NCBI GenBank assembly: GCA_037903475.1 | Contig: JBAJFG010000442.1 | Location: 1,389,001-1,453,000, forward strand | Source of the DNA: Ancylostoma caninum | Lineage: Eukaryota > Nematoda > Chromadorea > Rhabditida > Ancylostomatidae | Length of the DNA: 64,000 nt | Direction of reading: 5' to 3' | Made by a program: the position numbers and the translations under genes | Shown here: piece after piece, positions 1-12,730 of the stretch | Layout: each line of letters begins with the position of its first letter | How positions within the stretch are numbered: the first letter of the stretch is position 1 | The notes under the pieces: model-generated | What the model saw: the letters and a program-made list of their open reading frames with translations, nothing else | What the model was told of the DNA's origin: nothing | Databases searched by the model: none

Positions 1-3000
1 GTTTTCCTTTTTTCTATTCATTTCATTTCAATTCATTTCAGCGCTAGATGCCATCTTTTCATTTCGTTCCGTTTCTTTTTTCATTAGCTTGGGCGCATTT
101 TTGAATGTATTCAACTTATACATTATTACCATCACTTAGGAATACTGTCGAGTTTCAGGCTCTTTTTCAGTGTTAATAGAGTTGTAGCATCATGGCGCAA
201 TTTTGAAAACCTGCTCAGCGCGAGTGTAAGGACCTGTTGGCAAAGCGCCAACTTTTTTCTTCCACTAGCGTCCCTCTCCTCTCCTCAGAGAATCTTTCGA
301 AAATGTTCTACGAAACAGGTTTTTGTTTTGCATTTAATGAATTTAGTTAGTGGGTTACAATATGTACTACTCTTCAAAGCGATCATAGTCAAAGGGAGCG
401 AGCAATCAAAAGAGTGATTTTTTTGTGGATTATTCTACGGAAGAATCCTTTATTGGATCTCATACATCTCTCATGAGGGGCCTGTTCACCATGATTTTGA
501 TGCTTTATTTTCATTACCGCTTTCTATGTATGTATTTGTTTCCAACTGTCTAGTCCTACTTTTGTTTTTTCAGTTTCCAAAATTCGAAATTCTGACTCGA
601 GTGTTGGTAAATGAGTAAATAAATAAATAAATAAATAAATAAGCAAGCATGTAGAACCTCAGAATGAGTGATTATCAATTGAAACTCCAGCTTATGGGGC
701 TCGAGTTTTTCATTTCCTCACAACTTTGCAGTTCTCCTCTCCATGGCACGCAGCCATGGCTTCTTTGCTAATCTTTACACTTATCCTTCAACTAGTATTT
801 CCTCACGGCTAGTGAAGTACCTAATCATTCCTGTTTCTCAAAAAAAAATGCTGGATAATTCTTTTTTTAAACTTCTGTTATCATTTCTGCGAATACCATG
901 CCCTTGAAATTGATGCACTTCTCCAATTGGCTTGTGAAGCATATCACTATTTTCTCATAAAAACCTTCCTTTCTTGCGGATCGTGGTGGAAATGACAGGA
1001 AAGCCTCCAATGTCCTCTTATCTCATCCTCACTTACTGCACTATAGAGTATTAGGTTGCGTTCTACGAGATCCGTCCTTGATGTCAGCGTTATCGTGACA
1101 GATCTTCTCGTGTGACACGCCATCTGCGCCAGCCTAATCTCTTCCTTCCTTATTTTGCGTCTTTTTCTTTTTTTCCCGTATTTTGGTCAATTTCAACGTA
1201 GCTAATGCGCATTTGTGCAGTTGATCGAATAGTGGCTAATGGCTGCTGCGAATCGTAAGCAATTCATCAGGCGAAGTGACGTTCATCTACATTAATCTTG
1301 GCGAATTTGTTAATGCTTAGCGACAAGCCACGGCTGGCACGTGGCGCCTCTGACGGCGCCGCGCTGATTTCCTACTGGGTTTTAAGTAGTCTTTGGTTTT
1401 TAATTGTAGGAAACTTTACCCTTCATTCACATGGATCTATAGAAATACTCGATTTCTCTTTCTAAGGGTTTCCACTTCCGATTGGCCTTTCTTTGCTGGG
1501 GATAAGTTTTTCAGAGTCCCATTAATTTCTCCACATTTGTTGAAAAAAGCTGCAAAGGTGAACTTTCATTGAAAAACGAACTTTTTTCCATTTCCATTAA
1601 ATAATTGTGAAAATGAAGTGCTATAGTTCACTGCGGTAATTATATAGGTAGGACCTTTTAATATTTATTGCACATGCAAAGCACATGAACTGTGGATCAA
1701 ATCAAAAGAAAAAAACGAAGAACAAACACAATTAGTGTAACAAAATGAAATACACATTTAAAGACCATGGAAGCATAGAACTGACACCCCATACCTGAAG
1801 GTAGTGGTATTAAGAACCAACATGGGCAAACAATATTAAGATTTTTCTAATTTAAGCAATTTAGCATACTCAACTTCTTTCCTGTGCATAAAGAAATGTC
1901 TTTATGACAAGATTCGGCTTCCCTACACATGCGCTTCTCGTCAGAGGTTGTTTCCGAGTAACAACCATCTCATCACACCGCCTGTCTAGGATCTGCTTAG
2001 AATGTTCCAGAATTGCTCAAGTTTCTACGAATTTCAAGCCAGCATAAGGTCAATACTGATAATCTCTTCTCGTGTTTGCTCGAATTCTTTTTTATGGTGC
2101 TGCTTCCTTCACTCCTGTTGTGAAAGGCATCTGTGAAAAGGAATTTATCATTCTCATGGCTGTAATCCCCAAGGAACGCTCCTCTCCGCCCTCTTTCGCC
2201 TTTTTTCCCGCCTTTTGGCACCACTTCACCGCATCTATGCTCAAATTGTATAGGTTTAGCTCATATTCCCTCAAGACAAGCTACCCATTATTTTTGTCCA
2301 GCATTCATCCTGTCTACGCTTGCTTCTGCGTCATGTATACACTTCATTCTATCTGCTTTCCGCTCCAGTTATTTATTTGTCGCTCCTTATCACCATAAAT
2401 GGTCTAGGGTTTTCGTTGTAAACAAGCAGCTAAGCTGGGATAAACTATTAGCAGCTACGCAAACGGAGATTACTTTTAGCGAATCCAAGTCTCAGGTATT
2501 GGATTGAGCGGTTTAGGCTCTCCCCCAGAAACTCGCTCCCAAACAGACCTGAGTGAGGTAGAAGTTCATCTGGTAGTAAGATGATAACTTAGATTCAGTC
2601 CATGTGCCCTCGGAGAAACGGCAGCTTTAGCATAGCCCTTGAATTAATCACAGCACTTGCCTTAGAGATTTATGACACCTGATATAAACTCTAACTGCGG
2701 ATCTCCCCTCACTCTACCTCCTGATATTCCAAGATTATTCCCACATGTTCATACCGCCCACATTGGAATGAACTTTTTTCGTTCTTTCACCTGCCTTCAC
2801 TCATATAGGTAGTTCTTGTGACCACTCCATGCAATTATTGAATTTTTTTTCGGTTTTTCTACAGTCCCTACGCCTCATATGGCAATATACACCTTCATAA
2901 TTGCTCGCCTTAAACTCTGCGTTGAGACTCACTGCTTCCTTTTCATTTATTCTTTACTGCAATGTCTTTCTCTTCATTTCCTTTCAGTTGAAAGGAAGCA

Positions 3001-3770
3001 AGCAGCGCTATTTCCTCATATTTTTCACATTCGGAGCTAAGAAGTCTGCAGATCACAATTCTCTGCCTTCGCTCGTCTTTGTACTCACAGCAACATGTCA
3101 ACCGTTGATGGGCGGCGAAATTCTAGCAGCTGCAGCTGCAATTGACAGACGTTTTCAATCAAAGCACTTGCTTGCTGTGTAATACGCTGCGGTTTAGACA
3201 GTGATCTGTCAGCTTTTTGAAAAGTTCTCTTTGGTTGCTACATTGTTTAATCTACTTTTTAATCCATCTGTTTGTTGCGGAGAAGATGGAGGCTTTGAAT
3301 GGTAAGACCTTGGGTTATTCAAATGTAAAAAAGGGTGAAGCAAGTGTTAGATGAGGGGCCTAGTCGATTGGAGCTTGTCTTAGGTGCTAACATAAGTCCT
3401 TGCGCTTTTTAGCTGCGATTTTTCCCGCTCCATTGCCATTCCTCGCTGACATGCACTTTATCTTCTGAAAGCGCTTGTATCTTCTGAATGCGCTTGCCTT
3501 CCTCTACAATCCTATCATCAAGCGTTTTCACAGAGCTATTGAATTGCTTAGTTTTTAGGCTTAAGAAGAAAAACGCCAATTAGGGAAAAACCAAATTTCC
3601 TCCTTGTATTCAGTAGGGATCAGAAAGTACCACATACTATTTGAGCATGTAGGCTCTGTAGAATATAAACGCGGAAGAACAGCATCAGTGGAACCGTGGG
3701 AGCACCAGTTTGATGTTTTTTGAAAGGTGGGGTCTGGCGTCACCATGAGGTAAGATGACTAGACGTTTGG
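1..3770. other. Gene-poor stretch, probably intronic
   Basis: I see no exon here with both splice signals and a recognisable protein. Open frames in this interval are short and of low complexity. An (AAAT)n microsatellite lies at about 614-643 and a (TA)n tract at about 3773-3800. Because the kinesin exons that start at 8537 enter in mid-codon and lack motor and stalk, this stretch is either a very large intron of that gene or hides small exons I could not find. Confidence 0.5.
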
Positions 3771-3918
3771 ATTATTATATATATATATATATATATATAT
3801 TTATTACATGAATGAATCATGTGACAATCCACCACATCAACAACATAAAAAACCTCTGAAAGGAAAAATCCGATCAAGGCGAAATGAAAAAAAAACAACA
3901 CAGTTAACACAAAGAAAT

Positions 3919-4347
3919 TTAAAAAAAATGTACCAGATACAATAAAAAGAGATGTCGCCGTTGCTTTTGGTACTCTCGAAAAGGCAGGTGACTAAGCAGC
4001 TTTTTGAATGAATGAACACTAACAGGTAACGCACGTTTTCTGCCAAGTTTTGCATATTCCGATCCCGCTCTATTGAAGAAAAAGTTAAATCTAACAGAAT
4101 GTCTAGCCCTGGGGATGACTGGTTTTATTCTAACAAAAGTATCCCAGTTAGTTGGTGGCTTTGAGAAGTATGATGTCAGTAGACAGTACAATTGCTTTGG
4201 AGCAATTTCCTGGTCTTCATGTAAGAAATTTGCTCGGTCGAGATGGTTGTTGTTATCGAGACCAAATATGTCTTCTTTAGTCATAGAAAATCGTTGATGA
4301 CCAGTCATTCCAAGCAAAACGTCTCTTTCATATTTAGCACAGGTCAC
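3919..4347 (-). mobile_element. Fragment of a non-LTR retrotransposon 3' end
   Basis: An open frame of 142 codons on the minus strand has the look of the last part of a LINE reverse transcriptase: a run ending in SVRFNFFFNRAGSEYAKL, then LPVSVHSFKKLLSHL. This is the usual pattern in which a basic, aromatic motif is followed by a Leu-rich helix just before the stop. Upstream reverse transcriptase motifs were not found, so this is a 5'-truncated copy, the common fate of LINEs. The assignment rests on pattern only; clade is not assigned. Confidence 0.5.
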
Positions 4348-4349
4348 CT

Positions 4350-6465
4350 ATCCAGTTTTGATGGCCTTTCGAGCTTCAACTGATTGGCAGGATAGGTGGC
4401 TGTCGGTTGCGCTGTTTTTTCACTCACTCACTGCTCCACTTCGCAGGCTTAAAACTCGAGCAAACTATCGCTTTAAGAAAAACTATTCGTAGAGAAAGAA
4501 TAGCGCTTTCGAATCGTGTATGACATGTACCTAAAAGATGGCAAATTGGTGGAGAAAAGTGCATCCCAAAAAAAGCACAAGGACTTATAATAACACCTAA
4601 TACATATAGCTCTTGTCAATTCATTTATTTATAGTTAGTTCAATTCATTTACAGGTAAGATGAGCTAGATAAAAATTCAGACTACTCACAGTCCTCCTCC
4701 TACCAGATTTCGATATAATAACCAAAAACAACCATGGAAAAATGAAAGCAACAGCTTGACAATGGCAGCTTCAGGATCATGGCTGCATGAGTTATTGCTT
4801 CAAGATCATGGCTGCATGAGTTATGGATTCATTCTCATCCCGGTATTCAATCTTATTTTGTTTGAGACCCTGGTAGGCCATATTCATCGGTCTTTCTACC
4901 TCTACGATTAGTTTACCTTTGTAAGTCCGGTTTCCAAGTAAGCACACTATCCATCTGTGACGGCTGTTCCTGGATTAGTCCAGAATGAAACGCATAGCCG
5001 ATTCTTTCCACATAGTTGCTAGGTACTAGCATTGAGTCGTTATTCTTGGAATTTTTGCGTTGTTTTTTCCCGTTCTTGAAAAATGAATGCAGATGGTTTG
5101 CATCTTTCGCAAAACTCTTGCCTCACTTGATTGACAACTCGCATATGTACATGCATTAGCTAGGGATGTGTTGTTCATGAACAACAAGCTCCACCCCTTT
5201 CTGCTCACTCAAACATCCTCAGGCCTCCTCTAAAACACTCCATCCAAGCCTTTCGCTATGAAGTCCACACAACTGCAGCACAAACAGGCCGTGTCGTACT
5301 GTTGATGCGCTGCTCAGTTCCGCACCTGAATAAACAGCTTTGATTGGAATCGCATTGTTATCGGCAGCCATGCGCAGTACGTTTCTGGTTCTGCTGCGGG
5401 CTACGCTAACTGAATCGTATAGCCGCCCGGTTGGGGATTATAATAATCTATGGCAATTGCTTCTACTCATCATTTTCACTAATATTTTTGTGATATTTTG
5501 AGTTTTCTCGGGAAATAATATTACATGTATGTCTTTTCATTTTATTTTTACTAGATGCACGTAATGTGTTCCATACAGCGCCATCAGAAACGTATATATG
5601 TATACAGATGAGAAATTTTCGAAAAGGAAGTCATCCAATTAAGTTTCAGTTCTCCTACTCAAGTTAGTTTTTTACTAATAAGGAGCTTTGTTTTTGTAAA
5701 TGCTCTACGTCCAATTACTAGAAATATCTATCGTTTCTGCAAACTTTAGATGCTGTCTTCGTATGCTTGATGAATGAATACCAGCAGTTTTTTTTTCACA
5801 TAAATTTTAAACATTCAGTTTTGGGGTCTAGAGAGGGCTCACCTGGACCGAAGTATAAAATAGCTCAAGGGTAGTGTAAAAATTACGTGGTAGTGGTTCC
5901 AAAATATTTTTTTCATTCCGTGGGAAAACTGAACTGTTGTAGATTGAAGCTGACTGGATGTCCTCGTAGAATGCTGTTGTTAAGTAGCCTTCCTCAAACA
6001 AACTGATTCGTTTCAGTTTTTTTTTTCCATTTTTGAAACTAATTTCTTCTATTCATAACTTCACTTTCTCGTGTTCTTTTCCATTTCTTCCTGTTCATCA
6101 TGTGATCCTGTATTGAGGAGAAATATACAGTTGGTTTTGAGGGGCGAGAGGGGGGAGTACCACTGGGATTCCTTTCTAGTTTGTTGTGGTCGGTACGCCT
6201 TTTGGCTTTCGTAAGATCCTGTTGGTAATTCCTTGAACATTCGCTATTCTTCGAACATTCGCTAACTATGTACATATAGGTTCTTGGTTTGTCTCTATAT
6301 AGTTAATGTAAATGCCTGTGGGTTATCATCGAAAAATGGGTGAAATTGATCTGATAATCTGATAAATCTAGCCTTTAAAATAAGTTAGTTTAAATTAAGT
6401 TTCTAAATTACCACCTTTCTAATTCGACTCCCTAAAATACCGCTCCACTACTTTCAAGGACTTAT
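4350..6465. other. No gene seen; short duplication
   Basis: Nothing convincing is coded here. A 29-bp unit is repeated twice in tandem at 4768-4796 and 4797-4825, differing at a single base or so. The rest is AT-rich unique-looking sequence. Confidence 0.4.
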
Positions 6466-6467
6466 AT

Positions 6468-7623
6468 ATTGGGTTAGGGAATAAGTCCATGCGATTTTTT
6501 TTTCAAACTGATTTAAACTTCGCTTAATATGCCGTTTTGTAGCTTTTGATGTGCTCTTTATCGCTAACACAACCGCATTCCTCAATTATCGCTTCGCCTG
6601 CTTTCTTATCGCATAATGTGACCCCCCACCAAGTTGCCAAAATTGAACTTCTCGGCAACCGAATACCGTTTGACTTCAATTGTGGCTGTGTGGACCAAAT
6701 GTGGTTCAAGTGGCTGAAGATATCGACGAAGTCCAAAGCGGAACCTTCACTGCTGGAAAGATAGCACAGAAGTGGTATCTTCGCCTTAGACAGGGCAGTT
6801 TTGGCTTTGAGGTCGTTTATGGTACTGAACACCTAGTATGTAAGACAAGACATAGAGTCAATTACCCGCTAATGGTGCTTTAAATGTGAGAAGAAGTCAC
6901 CGCTTATGCTAACTCTTAACGATGTGTAAGTCTAGCTAACGCATTCCATGCAAAGCGCTGAAATGTGAGGTGATCGCCCACATTGGGTATGCTCTATTTC
7001 TGTGCACAAATTTCACCGAACGGTAAGGAAGATACTCGAATGTGGGGATTTCCACCACTGCCACTCTACAGTTCTGGTAGAGTCATATATAACGCTTATT
7101 TTGTTGGGCTCCTTAGCTTACCTCAGCTTGCCTTAGGCTGAGTAAAAGGCAATTAATTCCCGATAGCGTAAGATCATTGAAAACATTGCTAGGAAACTCC
7201 CTCAGTCCCTCGGTTTATTAACTACCCTTTGCCACGTTGTATTACTTTTTCTTCTCTTTTTTTTTGAACCTTCAAGTTTGCTGATGCTGCCTTCAGTTGT
7301 AGTTCACTAATATTTTGTTTTTCTCAGGTATTTCGTCTCTTTTTGATGGTTATAGACATGTCATGGCTCATGTAGTAAATAATAATAATATTCATTTCAT
7401 AAACATCAGTCCAACAGCTGCGGTTGCAGGTTACAATTTGAGTCGTCTCAAACAAAGCAATTTTTCGTAGACATGGAGCTACTAGCTGTCCTGTCTCTGA
7501 CAGTATTAATAAAAGAAGGAATCAGCTTTGCAACCTATTAATCTTGATTCACATTGTTCGTAGAAAGTGATGGTTTCTATGCTCATGAAAATCCGCACGA
7601 ACTTGTATTCCCCCAACCCAATA
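6468..7623 (+). mobile_element. Decayed mariner-type element, copy 1
   Basis: The ends are inverted repeats: TTGGGTTAGGGAATAAGT at the left and its imperfect complement (ACTTGTATTCCCCCAACCCAA) at the right, within TA-rich flanks as expected from TA target duplication. About 210-330 bases in, the plus strand reads VAEDIDEVQ...GTFTAGKIAQKWYLRLRQGSF, which matches the helix-turn-helix part of mariner transposases (GT.tertvqrWf.kFRsGdf). The frame is broken afterwards and the catalytic DD34D region is not seen, so the copy is dead. A second, shorter copy lies at 43863-44746. Confidence 0.75.
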
Positions 7624-7883
7624 TATCATCCCTCCCGCCATACACTTCTTGCAACAACATGGGGTACAATCATAACTCGGCCATTTATAAGTTTTCCCCA
7701 TCTACTGCGGCGTTCTTTACGAAGACATGTGGTGGTTCTGCAAAATTCTGAGCACAGCGCTTACCTCAGGCCACTTGAAGGCGCGCTTCTAAGCTCTCGC
7801 TCTGCAGACGAGGCTCAACGGTCCATATTCTGACAACTCGGGAAGGTTTTTAGAAAAAGCTCATCAGAACCCCACCAACTCAA

Positions 7884-8144
7884 CTAGCATGCTTTTGAGT
7901 TGGCCTCCGCATCCGAAAAATAGTTCACTAACCCTCCATGAAGAAATTCGGGATCATCTTCGCCAGCTGCATCTAGGAGCTGACATTTATGAACAAATAG
8001 CAGCGTTACACAAGTGTCCTTACCTTCTAAATGTCTAGCCATTGCCAGCCAGCTGTCACAGCAAAACACCTGTTTGTCGTCATCTTTTTTCTCCGGAACC
8101 GACTGTAATAGCTTTATTGCTCGAATCACTTTATGCTGATCCAT
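7884..8144 (-). CDS. Possible small two-exon gene, unknown protein, antisense to kinesin intron
   Basis: Exons 8144-8024 and 7966-7884 join over a 57-nt intron (GTAAGG donor, GATGCAG acceptor) to give 67 residues. The protein begins MDQHKVIRAIKLLQ, has a charged stretch PEKKDDDK and an acidic second half (GEDDPEF), and ends SKAC. An in-frame TAA stands just upstream of the ATG, so the start is well bounded. The intron has a typical nematode length and phase is kept. I do not recognise the family; no signal peptide or membrane segment is seen. It lies on the opposite strand, about 400 bp before the kinesin tail exons. It could also be a fragment of a transposon gene or chance. Confidence 0.33.
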   Translation of the reverse strand: MDQHKVIRAIKLLQSVPEKKDDDKQVFCCDSWLAMARHLEGKDTCVTLLFVHKCQLLDAAGEDDPEFLHGGLVNYFSDAEANSKAC

Positions 8145-8536
8145 ACCTTTGTATTACGTCCTGTATTCGAATGAAAAAACTGATAGTTCATATTTATTTT
8201 ATGGGCTTTCCAATAATGCGAATTTTTTTGCTGAATATGCTACGTCAATCATCGTCGTTATCCATTAAATCCCGCTCCTTATTGTCGTTTCCAATTCATG
8301 CAACAAAAACGGGAGGCCTCATGCTATCATATTTCACCGTGCGAAATGGCTTGTTTGTTCAGTGACTATGGCGTGAATGCGACATTTAATGGGCGGCGTA
8401 TCCGAGAAAATCTTGTTTGTGCTGCCTAATATCCACGAAAAACCTAAAAACACGGATACCCCTCAACTTGAAGCTTTTTCCACGTTTTTGTGCTCCTTTG
8501 TTCCTGCTTCATATTGTGATTGTTTATATCTTTCAG

Positions 8537-11315
8537 GCTTCTAATAGTCGAGAACTTCGTCCCACCCGAGGTCGCCAACCGGGTCCGGGAACGAGCTCAG
8601 TGGCTGGACGACGAGCAACAGTGGCGGTTGCCGGGCGCTAGGCCACTTTCCGCCAGTCGACCGCCCACAGCACCATTAGCTAATGTGTTGCTGGGTTAGT
8701 TCACTTGGTTATTTAATTGCTTGTTCACTTAATACGCGTAGAAGTACTTAGATGAGTCCAGAAATCTTATGTAGCATATTTCATACATTCATACGGATTG
8801 GAGTTGAAGAGAAATTAGTGAAAATACGCTTGAAATCGTGCGCTAAACAGAAGGCGACAGGGTGAAAGAAGCTTGTCGTTTAGCGTGGACATTTCAATAT
8901 TATACACAAATACCTAACACTCGTCTTTTTTCCATTTTGGAAATGCTATCCATAGGCATTTCATTCATGAAAATCCTAGAAATAGCACTTGGAGGAATTG
9001 GCTTAGGGAGAAGGTCCTGTTTGGGTTTTTTTAAAGTCTACAACTCGCTTATTATTATTTTCTGAGAAAAAAGAAATTGTCCATGGTTGTTTATACTTCT
9101 GAGGAAGTTTACAAGTTTCTATTGTTGCTTTCATTGTTTCTATCTCTTTTTTCTTTTTCAGTTAGTTATTTTCTAGAAAGCACGCACCCAATTTAACTGA
9201 ATGTCTCTGTGATAAATTCAATCGCTTGCACTTCATCACACCCTATTCTGAATTTTCAGTGGATGGTCAAAATTTGTTGACACACTCAACAGCTGATTCG
9301 GGAGTGTGTAGTACGGACGCGAGCACTTCAGTCGAACATAACGACTATTTGGATAAGCGCCCGGTTTGTGAGCTTTCATTTTTGTGGATTACTCACACTC
9401 TTTTATTCCCAAGCTTAGCCATGGGTGTAAGGAGTCGTTCTCTTGGATAAGGCTGTTTAAATGAGTCACTTTAGGTATCGACACCTGGTCTACGACGACC
9501 CATGTCCGCCTGGGAGCGGATGATGGTCGATCGAGCGAGAGAGCAAATGAGTCGGCAACGTCGTCCTCCTATAAATGGTGGGTTTCCTCTGTCTTCGCTG
9601 TTTTTCGGCGGTCACTACTGGATATTAATTAGATCATTCTGGCTTAAAGTGTTACAAGCTTTTGAGAACTTTCGACAGTGCGTCAAAGCACAAAGTATTA
9701 TCGATGCTCTGCTGCGTGGGGTTTATGCTCCGTTTCATCAGCGAACATAGTTAGCGATATGGTAGTGGAATAAGAACATGCGATATTTGGAGAGATCTAT
9801 ATATAAAACACTGAAACGCTTACGACACTTTTTTTTTTCAAAAATCTGGACGGCGCGCGTGGGCGCCAAATTCAAACGGTACGAATGCATCTGTGAGCAA
9901 GGTGGCGAAGAAGGAGGCTCGGAAACATAGGTCACTATCCGAATAGGGTGGAGGGCTTGGGACACTGTTCACCGGATACTATCGATCCGGATATCGATTT
10001 GTCGGTCGATTTTATCGATTTACCTCTGTTTAGCCTCAATCCGGGTCGAAATGGGGATACTAGTAATTGAGAAATAAAGGCGTTAGGCACAAAATTTGCG
10101 CCACGCTATGGTTTTTGCGACGTCCTATAGTCTGTTAGAAGCGTGACGATAGCTGAGTATTCGTGCAAATCGTTTGTTTTTCTCTACGTCCTTTCCAGTT
10201 GCTGTGGACTTTCCTGTGCTTTTCTTTTCTGTGGCGTCTCTCCAACAGTCTTCTAAAGTGAAACAGGCTATATTTAGTACATTGCACTGCCCCCAAGAAT
10301 GTTCCCTTCTCAGTTGAATCACGATGCGTACGACTATTTCGGAACAAACCAATAAGAGCAATGTTTTCTAATGAGAAAGATAGGGGTTCCCTAATGAGAA
10401 AGATAGGGTAGCCAAAACCACACTGGCTAGATTGTGACCATGCACCCAACGTAGCGCCAGCCTACACCCTCTGAAAAAGCGGTCAAAGTGAGAGTCGTCG
10501 ATGTGTTGTTTCTCTGCGTCGAAGCGCTTCCACACCTCCACATCGGAAAGCAGGCAAACCACCCTTGATTTGGAATGCAGTTCTCGAAAATGTGTAACTA
10601 GGAACGTTGTTGGGTTTTATGTCGCAAGAGGCAAAACGATCCGAGCACCTCTTTATCATCATGTAGCGATGATCGTTTGAACGACTACGCCCTTACTGCT
10701 CTGTGAATAGGAGCCCTACTTCCATAAATGATTCCAACGAGTTTCTGAAGTAAACCTTGGCTATTCTTCTATGGTTTTTCCCTGCCGATATCCACGATAT
10801 TGTTACCATGTTCCCCGAATCTGTTTACAACAGGAGAATCCATTTCCAGGCTCGGCAGCAACTGTAGAAGCTGTACTAAACGAAGATATAATTCGATTTT
10901 GTGGCGAGAATGTGTTGGTGTTCTCGTCGCTCGAACGACTCCCACCACGAGTTTCTGACTACGACCCGACCAAAGTCACGGTAAATAATTATGGCCAACA
11001 TTTTTAGTTTCTTTTTCTGGATCATGCTTATCCCTTTGCAGAGCAAGTTCGACCTACCAAAGCGACAAGAGGAGAATAGTTTATTGATAGACGCGTCGAA
11101 AGCTGCTCCAAGTATAAAAGGTCGTCTTCGTTCGCCATCAACAGACATGAGGTGGGGTTTTACGGAACCAATATGTAATCGATTCATCGATTTCCAATGA
11201 ATTTTCCAGATCTCGCTCAAAAAACGGACTCGCCCGCAACGCGCTTGTCAGATCCGCCAACCCAAGTTCACCGGCTGTGCTTTACCCAAAAGCACGTGGT
11301 CTCGTCGGCAAATAG
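8537..11315 (+). CDS. klp-11: Kinesin-II motor subunit, C-terminal half (KIF3B/KLP-11 type), partial
   Basis: Six exons keep one frame: 8537-8694, 9260-9363, 9475-9577, 10850-10980, 11042-11151 and 11210-11315 (TAG). They encode the tail only. The first exon gives [20 protein letters not shown], the conserved start of the kinesin-II tail (IIENFIP in KIF3B). Exons 2-3 give [20 protein letters not shown], like the KRPVSAVGYKRPLS stretch of KIF3B, and the protein ends [11 protein letters not shown], close to the YPQSRGLVPK end of KIF3B. KIF3A ends differently, so the KIF3B/KLP-11 side is favoured. Kinesin-II, with its KIF3A-type partner and KAP, moves intraflagellar cargo toward ciliary tips in sensory neurons. 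The motor head and coiled-coil exons must lie upstream; none was found in 1-8536. Phase at the first acceptor is 2. An unrelated gene follows on the same strand. Confidence 0.85.
9738..10849. other. Kinesin intron with repeat sequence
   Basis: The intron between kinesin exons 3 and 4 is 1272 bp, much longer than its neighbours. It holds a short tandem repeat (about 22 bp, two copies, 10368-10410), an ATCGAT-rich patch at 9977-10022, and a stretch (10120-10190) that resembles sequence near 56100-56130 (both carry a GATAGYTGARTATTCGTGC core), which suggests a shared old transposon. Confidence 0.45.
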
Positions 11316-11390
11316 CACCGACTTCGGTCCCACATGGAACATCGTATCTCGTCAAATTCAAACCTCCTACTCATTTCATTCCAAGTTCAG

Positions 11391-11580
11391 CACCGCGGCA
11401 TGTAGATGTTGTTGGAGCATTCCGTTCTTGTAAAAAGGTGCGCTCTTCTTCAAGCGTTTTGGGGGTACTTCCATAAAAGCAGCTTTTCAGCCTACTGTTG
11501 CCTGTTTCGATCTGCCTTGCACTTCTTCCACTTCTGATTCGTCCGAGTCGGAAGGGATTTGTGCTGACTACCTCAGCAAG
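11391..11580 (+). CDS. Two possible upstream exons of the Ser/Arg-rich gene
   Basis: Exon-like blocks 11391-11437 (after a TTCCAAGTTCAG acceptor, before GTGCGC) and 11491-11580 (after CTTTTCAG, before GTGAGT) read PRHVDVVGAFRSCKK and PTVACFDLPCTSSTSDSSES..ICADYLSK. The second block ends in phase 0 and joins in frame to the exon at 12719. No in-frame ATG is present, so they are either internal exons fed from an unknown upstream exon, 5' UTR, or exons of an alternative kinesin transcript. The open frame continues backwards through the last kinesin exon in a different reading frame. Confidence 0.35.
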
Positions 11581-12718
11581 GTGAGTTTTTAGAAACTTTT
11601 CTATCTTCTTATCTGACGTTCTAAGAACAAGTACATATAAGCCGCTACAGACACTGGATAGCTGTGCTTCGGGAATAGTAGTATCTTCCTTTTTCATCAC
11701 CCTCTCCAATCCCTCAAACTCTAGTGTATTCTCTTTCTTCTCTTTCGTCTCTTCAGCTATCCTTCCTAGTGAGTTCGGCTGCAGCGCTATGGTAGACCAT
11801 CCATCCTCCACCCACACCTGTTTTCTTTTCTTAGAAGCAACTATATTTTGGCAGCTTCCTTTCGAAAATAATTAAATAGAAAAAAATATTAAAAGGTCTT
11901 CTCTGCCATTTCTCTAGCTCTCATTGAGCACCTTCCATGTAGGAAGTTATAGTGCGCAGGCTGGTAAAATGTTTGTCGGAGAAAGTCCGAGCCGCTGGAA
12001 AAATTAATGAGATCATAGTCTTGCCTGCGAGTAATGAAGTTTCGGATGTTTGTGTGTTTAACTCATCAGAAGTTATCTACTTTACTCCTCAATTATTCAC
12101 TGTGGAGGTAAAGAGATGTTTGGTGCATTGGCATAGAAGAATCGGCATTCTTGCTCATAGTCCGTTCTGATGGTGCTGGTTGGGTACTTGTGCAAACTCC
12201 ATGCCTTTCTCGCCTTCACTCGAGTATCTCACTCTCTTCCATGCTATTTGCTTCCTTATATTCTCTACATCTATCACCCTGTGAAACAGAACATGCAACT
12301 CTTAATTTAACCAAACTGTGGGCAGAGTTTTAAGTACAGAGTTTTTTTTAAATTTAACCAAATTAGCGTGCATGGATTTTTCAATGGCCTCACGTCTGCC
12401 ATACCTCAGTAGGTCAGAGTAGTTAAAATCACTTCTCTGCTCGTATGTTTTTGCTTTGTTGGCATGTATTTATTTGCTGAACTGCAGTTTTTTCCCCTGT
12501 CAATATTCGTAAGTAATGATAAGTCAAACAAACAAAAGCAGTATGTTGTCTGAAAATTTAGTGCTAGTCCGCTCTAATTCAATATTGCTGCTGAGGTAGT
12601 TGTTCCTGTTCTCCTTGAAGACCACTTTATAAATTGTGTTTTTAAGGCACAGTAGAAGCAATTTTCATCAAGATAGTGATCACTTCATGATGTAGTCAGT
12701 GAATTCCGAACACTTCAG

Positions 12719-12730
12719 AACAGCACGTCG
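12719..12730 (+). promoter_or_regulatory. Possible trans-splice acceptor and 12-nt leader before ATG
   Basis: A CACTTCAG acceptor ends at 12718, only 12 nt before the ATG at 12731. In nematodes spliced leaders are usually added within a few bases to tens of bases of the start codon, so this may be the 5' end of the mature mRNA of the downstream gene. The same acceptor would also serve as a normal cis-splice site for the exons at 11391-11580. The sequence alone cannot separate these. Confidence 0.4.

Noticed and set aside
11371..11817. 148-codon open frame on the minus strand
   Set aside because: It lies opposite the plus-strand exon blocks at 11391-11580 that have good splice sites; it has none of its own and no known family.
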